Positions 1 through 4,476 of a DNA stretch of 7,739 bases are shown piece after piece. Position numbers and translations under genes: made by a program. A model generated the notes under the pieces. The model ran no database searches. It was not told where the DNA came from and saw only the letters and a list, made by a program, of their open reading frames with translations. Source of the DNA: Flavipsychrobacter sp. (GTDB lineage: Bacteria; Bacteroidota; Bacteroidia; Chitinophagales; Chitinophagaceae). The stretch is from contig JAJNBR010000129.1 in assembly GCA_021156265.1 (NCBI GenBank), forward strand, positions 1-7,739, given 5' to 3'. Each line of letters opens with the position of its first letter. The stretch's first letter is position 1.

Positions 1-936
1 CTGTATCAGCTCGTTGAATTTCGCTTTTGTGATGTTCAGCTCCCTGCCTTCTACCTCACCCGCAAAACTGTCGTTATTGCTCAAATGCTTCTTGGCTTCT
101 TCAGCTTTCAGTCTCAGTGCCTGCGCCAGCGATTTATTGCCCTGCAATTCTATATCACTTATACCCAGCTCTGCCACCCAATGCCGCAACAGCGCTTTGT
201 CCATATCATCGCCACCCAGGTAGGTATCACCATTGGTAGAGAGTACTTCAAAGAGGCCGTTAGTGATCTTTAACACCGAAACATCGAACGTACCACCACC
301 CAGGTCATATACCGCTATAGTCTTTTCTTCATCAGGCTTTACACCCATGCCGTAAGCCAGGCTTGCTGCCGTAGGCTCATTCACAATGCGCAGCACATCG
401 AGACCTGCCAGTCGCCCCGCGTCGCGGGTAGCTTGTCTTTGTGCGTCGTTGAAATAAGCCGGCACAGTGATCACTGCTTTATTCACCGGTGTCTTCAAAA
501 TATGCTCAGCACGGTGTTTCAATTCTTTCAGTATGAACGACGATAGTTCGATAGGCGAATAAAAGCGGTCACCTACCTGTATCTTCACCAGCGAGTCGGT
601 GTCGTCATCAATTACATTATATGCAAAGAAGCTGGAGTCATGCCCCACATCTTTATATGACTTACCCATCAGGCGTTTTACCGAATAGATGGTGCGCTCC
701 GGCTCTGCTATCAGCAGCTCTTTGGCTTCTGTACCCACCATCGCATTGCCGTTGCCGTCGAAGTGAACGATAGAAGGCACCAGTGTCAGCCCGTCTATTT
801 CACGCAGGGCTATCGGCTGGCGGGTGTCTTCACGTACTATGGCTATCAGGCTGTTGGTGGTGCCCAGGTCTATTCCCACGATCGTTTCGGCTTGCTGCAG
901 GCTGCCTGTGGCTATGTTGATGGCTATTTTACCCAT
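1..936 (-). CDS. hscA: HscA-like Hsp70 chaperone, N-terminal 312 residues (3' end outside the window)
   Basis: This is an Hsp70-family ATP-dependent chaperone. HscA works in the cytoplasm with the J-protein HscB and the scaffold IscU to release iron-sulfur clusters to apoproteins. The start is the ATG read from 936 to 934. Nucleotide-binding motifs are intact and in order: phosphate-1 loop GIDLGTTNS (residues 21-29, D23), VKRLMG with K87 (the DnaK K70 equivalent), NEPTAAS (186-192, E187) and DLGGGTFD (211-218). The window covers most of the ATPase domain but not the substrate-binding domain; the family is about 600-620 residues long. About 18 residues (including INIATGSLQQ) precede the ATPase motif. 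DnaK starts almost directly at that motif, so this extension favours HscA. Ordinary DnaK is the alternative. iscU and hscB are not in the visible sequence. The gene is divergent from the PAP2 gene and has its own promoter. Hsp70 identity is near certain; the HscA subtype is a resemblance call. Confidence 0.85.
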   Translation of the reverse strand, partial: MGKIAINIATGSLQQAETIVGIDLGTTNSLIAIVREDTRQPIALREIDGLTLVPSIVHFDGNGNAMVGTEAKELLIAEPERTIYSVKRLMGKSYKDVGHDSSFFAYNVIDDDTDSLVKIQVGDRFYSPIELSSFILKELKHRAEHILKTPVNKAVITVPAYFNDAQRQATRDAGRLAGLDVLRIVNEPTAASLAYGMGVKPDEEKTIAVYDLGGGTFDVSVLKITNGLFEVLSTNGDTYLGGDDMDKALLRHWVAELGISDIELQGNKSLAQALRLKAEEAKKHLSNNDSFAGEVEGRELNITKAKFNELIQ

Positions 937-956
937 TAAAATTGGTCTTGAGGGCA

Positions 957-990
957 CAAAGGTACGGTAAAGGCCATAAAGCCTGCCCAA
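957..990 (-). promoter_or_regulatory. Bacteroidota-type promoter for the hscA-like gene
   Basis: On the minus strand TACCTTTG (964 down to 957) matches the Bacteroidota -7 consensus TAnnTTTG exactly. A TTG lies upstream at 990-988, separated by 23 bases, at the long end of the usual spacing to the -33 element. Transcription would start a few bases downstream, about 15 bases before the ATG at 936. No Shine-Dalgarno sequence is visible in that short leader, which is normal for this phylum. The -7 match and its position are direct observations; activity is inferred. Confidence 0.6.
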
Positions 991-1075
991 TCACAACTGT
1001 CATAACCTTACACCTTCCAGCGGATTAGCGTTCAAATGGCATAATATTTTAAATAATAAACCCAAAGCCTGACAG

Positions 1076-1996
1076 ATGAGATTCGTTTATCACTTGTTCA
1101 CCCTCACTGCGTGTGTTATGCTGACGACAACTTCGCCCGCACAAACCGATACCAGCTTAGGCGGTGCCATTACCGGCGAACAATTCACGCAAACCGTCGA
1201 TAGCCTGGCAGAGCGGGGACAAAAGCCACACATCTACCGCATGAACTACTGGGTAAGCGGCAGCTTTGCACTTGCAGCTACGGCGGCTAATATCTACGCC
1301 ATTCCCAATATCATCAAGTCTAAAGACAGCCTGACCGACGCGGAGCTGGCCGGCCTCAACCCCGATCAACACAACGGCTTCGACCGCTGGGCGCTCAAAC
1401 AGGATCCCTCAAAACGGGATGCTAACTATAAAAACTCTGATATCATGATGCCCGCGGTTATCATAAGTGCAGCTGCGCTCGGTTTCGATAAAAGCATACG
1501 TAAAGATTGGTTGCGGATATTCATGATGTATTACGAAACGCACGCTGTGACCTTTAGCCTCTACAACTTCAGTTTTTTTGGCCCGGCATTTCAAAACAAG
1601 GTCAGACCTTATTCTTATTACGACGATTATTTCTCCGTCGACCAACGCAACGGGGGCAACCAGCGCAACTCACTGTATAGCGGACATACAGCCACCACAG
1701 CCGCATCTACTTTCTTTATGGTGAAAGTATATTCTGATTATCATCCGGAGATCGGCAGGAAGAAATATCTGTTATATGCCGCAGCTTCAGTACCTCCGCT
1801 AATAGAAGGCTACCTGCGCATGAAAGCGCTGGCACATTTCCCTTCTGATATCCTGGTAGGTTACGTTATTGGTGCTACTTGCGGTGTGGCCGTCCCTGCC
1901 CTGCACCGCTTCCGCGACAAGGGCGTACAAGTGGGACTTACCAGCACCCCTGTGGGACCAGGCTTAAGCCTCACCTGGCAGCCTGTATACAAATAG
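1076..1996 (+). CDS. PAP2-family phosphatase with N-terminal signal peptide
   Basis: This 306-residue protein belongs to the PAP2 / type 2 phosphatidic acid phosphatase superfamily, which removes phosphates from lipid phosphates, polyprenyl pyrophosphates or lipid A on the periplasmic side of the membrane. The N-terminus looks like a signal peptide (hydrophobic to about residue 17, cleavage probably near SPAQ, 20-23). Hydrophobic segments lie near 58-80, 124-140, 155-170, 230-245 and 258-275. Catalytic motif C2 is YSGHTA (201-206, H204). C3 is R248-x5-H254-x3-D258 in LRMKALAHFPSD. C1 is degenerate: R177-P178 is present, but position 170, where the family lysine should be, is proline. The last 25 residues read like a beta strand (GLSLTWQP), possibly an outer-membrane-style ending. 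ATG 1076 is chosen because the signal peptide follows at once; no Shine-Dalgarno is visible. It heads a same-strand cluster with a lipoprotein and a glycosyltransferase. The substrate cannot be told from sequence. Confidence 0.85.
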   Translation: MRFVYHLFTLTACVMLTTTSPAQTDTSLGGAITGEQFTQTVDSLAERGQKPHIYRMNYWVSGSFALAATAANIYAIPNIIKSKDSLTDAELAGLNPDQHNGFDRWALKQDPSKRDANYKNSDIMMPAVIISAAALGFDKSIRKDWLRIFMMYYETHAVTFSLYNFSFFGPAFQNKVRPYSYYDDYFSVDQRNGGNQRNSLYSGHTATTAASTFFMVKVYSDYHPEIGRKKYLLYAAASVPPLIEGYLRMKALAHFPSDILVGYVIGATCGVAVPALHRFRDKGVQVGLTSTPVGPGLSLTWQPVYK

Positions 1997-2020
1997 AATG
2001 CTAAATAAAGAACCAGGGAC

Positions 2021-2050
2021 TGTTCACTTCCGCGATTTCTATTATATTTG
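2021..2050 (+). promoter_or_regulatory. Candidate promoter before the lipoprotein gene
   Basis: TATATTTG at 2043-2050 matches the Bacteroidota -7 consensus TAnnTTTG exactly. The -33 side is poor: only TGTT at 2021-2024 is at a suitable distance. A transcript would begin roughly at 2055-2058, about a dozen bases before the ATG at 2069. The box overlaps the in-frame TTG at 2048, which argues that this TTG is not the translation start. The lipoprotein and glycosyltransferase genes may therefore be transcribed apart from the PAP2 gene. Confidence 0.45.
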
Positions 2051-2068
2051 ACGGAATCATTGGCCCCT

Positions 2069-2584
2069 ATGTTCAAACAACTCGCAGCTATTGGGCTCGT
2101 TGTTGTTCTGCTTGCCTCCTGCGCCGACAAACAGCAGGAAATAATTGGTCTGAACAACGAGCTTACCACAATAAACGACTCCCTTTTTTACAAAGGACAA
2201 GCCTGGGGTGAAGAATTTAAAATAGCCTTCAACTCCGGCGACTACAGCCGCCTTCGCATGGCGCGGCAGGAGGTGCATGTGTATATTGAACAGGGTATCG
2301 ATAAGGTGGGCAGCATGAAAGATGCCGGCGGCTCAGAGCAGCTCCGGCAGGCAGAACTTGATTACCTGCAATTCGAACGTGACGTTATCATCCAGAAAAT
2401 GATGGCGTTCGAATCCTTTACCGATACTACCAACAAAGAACTGGTAAGCAAAGCCTACAACGACCTTGTTAACAGCTCCAAGGAAGAACAGGTTAAGCTC
2501 AATGCCCTCCACGATGCCCAAAAGCAATATGCCGACAAAAATGGCGTTGAATTGAAGCAGAGTGAGCTGCAGCATATACAATAA
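2069..2584 (+). CDS. Small lipoprotein of unknown function
   Basis: I do not recognise the family. The 171-residue product has a clear type II signal peptide: Lys at position 3, a hydrophobic core (residues 5-15) and the lipobox LASC with the lipidated cysteine at 18, so it should be anchored in the cell envelope. No clear acidic surface-export signal follows the cysteine (ADKQQE), so an inner-leaflet or periplasmic location is as likely as the surface. The mature part is hydrophilic and looks all-helical, with a short heptad-like stretch (about 21-40) and Lys/Glu/Gln-rich helices to the C-terminus. No catalytic motif is visible. I chose ATG 2069 over the in-frame TTG at 2048 because it gives a normal-length signal peptide and the TTG lies inside a promoter-like -7 box. 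It starts 72 bases after the PAP2 gene and ends 33 bases before the glycosyltransferase gene, so co-transcription with the latter is likely. Confidence 0.8.
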   Translation: MFKQLAAIGLVVVLLASCADKQQEIIGLNNELTTINDSLFYKGQAWGEEFKIAFNSGDYSRLRMARQEVHVYIEQGIDKVGSMKDAGGSEQLRQAELDYLQFERDVIIQKMMAFESFTDTTNKELVSKAYNDLVNSSKEEQVKLNALHDAQKQYADKNGVELKQSELQHIQ

Positions 2585-2617
2585 GGCAATTACCCGATCC
2601 CGGCCTCTACCCCTGCT

Positions 2618-4069
2618 ATGAAATTCTACTCCCGCATTTATTTCCCGTTAGTGATGATACTGGCAGCCATATTATGCTTTTACCGCATAGGCGTGCGCAA
2701 TGTGAGCGAGTGGGATGAAGCGCACAATGGTATTAACGCCTTTGAAATGCTGAAGAACGGCGATTACATCAATCTCTACTTCGGGGGTCAACCTGATACC
2801 TGGAATGCGAAACCACCGCTGCTCACGTGGATGATAGCTTTGTCTTATAAACTAGTAGGGTTCAATGAAACGGCATTGCGGCTCCCTGTAGCTATCTGCT
2901 GCATATTGTTCTTTGCTTATTTTTTCAAGCTGGTCGAAAGGTTTGCAGGGTCAACAAAAGCGCTCTTTACCTGTTTGCTGCTGTTCTCCTGCAAAGCAAT
3001 ATTGGGCTGGCATATGGCCCTGAATGGCGACTATGACGTTCCTTTATTGCTGTTCTTAACGGCATCTATCTACCACTATGTTCAGTTTATTGACGAAGGA
3101 AAGAGCAGGGGCATCTACCTCGCTGCCATATTTACCGGGTTGGCCTTTTACACCAAAGGCCCGGCTGCATTCATGTGTGCTCCCGGTTTGCTGTTGTATA
3201 CTGCCTTCCGCGGTAAAGCAGGCTTTCTTTTTCGAAATTATCGCGCCTGGCTTTCATTGCTCATTTTTTTTATGATCGCGGGAAGCTGGGTGCTGCTGCT
3301 GACCCTGTACGGCAAAACCTTCGACAATTCGTTCTATGGCAGCAAAAACAACATTGAAACCATGTTTGTTTACGATACCTATCAACGAATGACAAGCGAT
3401 AATTTTGAGCCCTGGCAAAAATCTGACGCCGACCATTGGTACTTATTTCATGCACTGGACGCCACTATGAACCTGTGGAACTATGTCTTCTACCTCGTCG
3501 CTGCAGTGGGGCTTTATACGCTTTGGCGCAACAAGAAAAACGCGCTTACCTTTTTTAGTACCTTGTCAGGGCGTCTTGTTTTGCTGGCAGTGTGCATCTT
3601 GTTGCCATATGCGCTGCTGCTCACCTTTGCGAAAACAAAACATGCCTGGTATATCGCACCCGCTTTCGGCTTTATTGCCTTTATTACCGTGGAGGGTATT
3701 ATGTACATGTCGCAGCGGTGGAGCCCCTTTAAGTGGATGATTGCTGCGCTTTTTGCCTTTACATTTCTCCGGCACCTGCACTACCTGCATACGCTACCTG
3801 CCGATATGCACACAGTGCTCAATAAAAACAACCCGGTTTTCCAGCGGCACGCTACTGTCGTCGCCACCTATATTCCGCAACACATGGTCTTATATTTCAA
3901 CTGGCTCAACCTGAATTTCAGCCGGACGGAGGATGCAAACGAAATAATTCGCAACAAGAACATACCACTGATAGTAGAAAAAGAAAAACTACAGGCCCTT
4001 CCACAGAACAATATCCAATCCCTCGGATGCTTCGATCACTTCTGCATGATTATGGTGCCGGGAAGCTGA
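2618..4069 (+). CDS. ArnT/PMT-like membrane glycosyltransferase (GT-C fold)
   Basis: A 483-residue multi-spanning inner-membrane protein of the GT39/GT83-like glycosyltransferase group (dolichyl-phosphate-mannose mannosyltransferase-like domain). Known members move a sugar from a polyprenyl-phosphate donor to a protein or lipid acceptor on the periplasmic face. The first membrane helix (about 8-24) is followed by a loop with the catalytic-type acidic pair in EWDEAHNG (31-38, D33 and E34), then KPPLLTW (65-71) and ETALRLPVA (84-92), all typical of the family. Later come NGDYD (136-140), FYTKGPAA (177-184) and KTKHAWYIAPAF (339-350), which resemble conserved loops of ArnT-type enzymes. About ten further hydrophobic helices are spread to residue 380, with a soluble tail of about 100 residues. 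Length is at the short end for ArnT (about 550). ATG 2618 starts directly before the first helix. It lies 33 bases after the lipoprotein gene. Donor sugar and acceptor are unknown, so arnT is not assigned. Confidence 0.85.
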   Translation: MKFYSRIYFPLVMILAAILCFYRIGVRNVSEWDEAHNGINAFEMLKNGDYINLYFGGQPDTWNAKPPLLTWMIALSYKLVGFNETALRLPVAICCILFFAYFFKLVERFAGSTKALFTCLLLFSCKAILGWHMALNGDYDVPLLLFLTASIYHYVQFIDEGKSRGIYLAAIFTGLAFYTKGPAAFMCAPGLLLYTAFRGKAGFLFRNYRAWLSLLIFFMIAGSWVLLLTLYGKTFDNSFYGSKNNIETMFVYDTYQRMTSDNFEPWQKSDADHWYLFHALDATMNLWNYVFYLVAAVGLYTLWRNKKNALTFFSTLSGRLVLLAVCILLPYALLLTFAKTKHAWYIAPAFGFIAFITVEGIMYMSQRWSPFKWMIAALFAFTFLRHLHYLHTLPADMHTVLNKNNPVFQRHATVVATYIPQHMVLYFNWLNLNFSRTEDANEIIRNKNIPLIVEKEKLQALPQNNIQSLGCFDHFCMIMVPGS

Positions 4070-4101
4070 TTGGGAAATATCTATATTTTTTTGTAAATTT
4101 G
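4070..4101 (+). promoter_or_regulatory. Promoter-like element facing the 4102-4476 intergenic stretch
   Basis: TTG at 4070-4072, directly after the glycosyltransferase stop codon, is followed after 21 bases by TAAATTTG at 4094-4101, an exact match to the Bacteroidota -7 consensus TAnnTTTG. Transcription would begin near 4106-4110. The next recognisable gene, smc, starts about 370 bases further on and has its own promoter. This element therefore drives a long smc leader or a separate short transcript, or is a chance match in AT-rich DNA. Confidence 0.45.
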
Positions 4102-4213
4102 GTATAGACAAATATCTCTGCGTGGGGCTAAGCGACGATAGTGTTAAGAAGTAACAACCATTATCTCCCTATCCCTATAAAAGGGTGCCCAAGCGATTGC
4201 GACGAGGTAAACG

Positions 4214-4279
4214 ATGCGCGCTAACATTCCGCAAAAACCGAAAAATGTTAGCAAATGCCAGCATCATAAAATGAAATAA
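4214..4279 (+). CDS. Possible 21-codon small ORF (doubtful)
   Basis: ATG 4214 opens a 21-residue reading frame ending at TAA 4277-4279. The product is basic (five Lys and one Arg), with a CQHH segment near the end and no hydrophobic helix. GAGG at 4204-4207 lies six bases before the ATG, a good Shine-Dalgarno position, and a promoter-like element lies about 110 bases upstream. Against it, this phylum rarely relies on Shine-Dalgarno sequences, an ORF this short is common by chance, and a 9-bp inverted repeat runs through its codons. I do not recognise the peptide. Confidence 0.15.
   Translation: MRANIPQKPKNVSKCQHHKMK
4220..4252. repeat. Perfect 9-bp inverted repeat in the region upstream of smc
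   Basis: GCTAACATT (4220-4228) and AATGTTAGC (4244-4252) are exact reverse complements separated by 15 bases. GATGC (4213-4217) and GCATC (4261-4265) can extend the pairing outward across an asymmetric internal loop. No T-run follows on either strand, so it is not an ordinary intrinsic terminator. It could be an RNA stem-loop or a two-fold operator site. Confidence 0.6.
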
Positions 4280-4360
4280 AACTAAATATGTCGCCCCCGC
4301 TAATAGTCCCCAAATCGACAACAAACGGCAACAAAACGAATAAAATGACAATATGTATTA

Positions 4361-4393
4361 GGGAAATGATGTTAATTAATGCCCCAATTTCCC
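4361..4393. repeat. Short inverted repeat upstream of the smc promoter
   Basis: GGGAAAT (4361-4367) and ATTTCCC (4387-4393) are reverse complements separated by 19 bases. The loop contains the 8-base palindrome TTAATTAA (4372-4379), close to the centre of the dyad. The site ends about 30 bases upstream of the smc -33 element, a plausible place for a regulator to bind, but a 7-bp dyad is weak evidence. Confidence 0.35.
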
Positions 4394-4421
4394 ACAACTA
4401 AGCCAGCGGGGCAGGCTTTTC

Positions 4422-4451
4422 TTTGCCGAACGGGCAATTTGTATATTTTTG
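4422..4451 (+). promoter_or_regulatory. smc promoter, Bacteroidota type
   Basis: TTTG at 4422-4425 and TATTTTTG at 4444-4451 match the -33 (TTTG) and -7 (TAnnTTTG) elements, with an 18-base spacer. This is the best promoter match in the window. Transcription would start near 4456-4458, leaving a leader of about 20 bases before the TTG start at 4477, so smc need not depend on upstream transcription. Confidence 0.65.
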
Positions 4452-4468
4452 TTTTCCCCCAAAAAATC

Positions 4469-4474
4469 GGAGAG
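4469..4474 (+). promoter_or_regulatory. Ribosome binding site supporting the TTG start of smc
   Basis: GGAGAG lies two bases before the TTG; its GGAG core is four bases away. A run of six A at 4461-4466 falls about 11-16 bases before the start, where Bacteroidota leaders tend to be A-rich. Together these support initiation at the rare codon TTG 4477. The only other in-frame initiator codon after the preceding stop (TAA 4399-4401) is TTG 4423, which lies inside the promoter. Confidence 0.5.
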
Positions 4475-4476
4475 TT

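Larger units (their letters stand above)
4070..4476. other. Long AT-rich intergenic region without a recognised gene
   Basis: About 400 bases separate the glycosyltransferase gene from smc. No protein of recognisable family is encoded on either strand. The stretch holds a promoter-like element at each end (4070-4101 and 4422-4451), a perfect 9-bp inverted repeat (4220-4252), a weaker 7-bp one (4361-4393) and two tiny ORFs (21 codons at 4214-4279, 37 codons at 4288-4401). A GC-rich segment at 4120-4128 can pair with 4293-4300, with one bulged base. I see no stem followed by a strong T-run that would make a convincing terminator, and no match to tmRNA, SRP RNA or RNase P RNA. A small RNA or a regulated leader is possible but not shown. 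Confidence 0.7.

Noticed and set aside
14..273. Two short plus-strand open frames at the left edge.
   Set aside because: Both are antisense to the HscA-like ATPase domain, whose motifs fix the real frame.
1041..1060. AT-rich block before the PAP2 gene as its promoter.
   Set aside because: The nearest -7-like sequence (TATTTTAA) misses two consensus positions and no TTG lies at the right distance upstream.
2048..2068. TTG at 2048 as the start of the lipoprotein gene.
   Set aside because: It lies inside a promoter-like -7 box and would add seven residues before a signal peptide that is already complete from ATG 2069.
4075..4092. AT-only hairpin followed by T residues after the glycosyltransferase stop codon, as a terminator.
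   Set aside because: The stem is only five A/T pairs (AAATA/TATTT) and lies within the spacer of a promoter-like element; too weak to call.
4167..4179. CCCT/AGGG mini-hairpin and the adjacent GGGTGCCC palindrome as a riboswitch stem.
   Set aside because: Four-base stems of this kind are expected by chance, and no known riboswitch core is present nearby.
4288..4401. 37-codon ORF upstream of and in frame with smc.
   Set aside because: It has no recognisable motif or ribosome binding site, ends at a stop 75 bases before the SMC start, and runs over the putative regulatory dyad; most likely chance.
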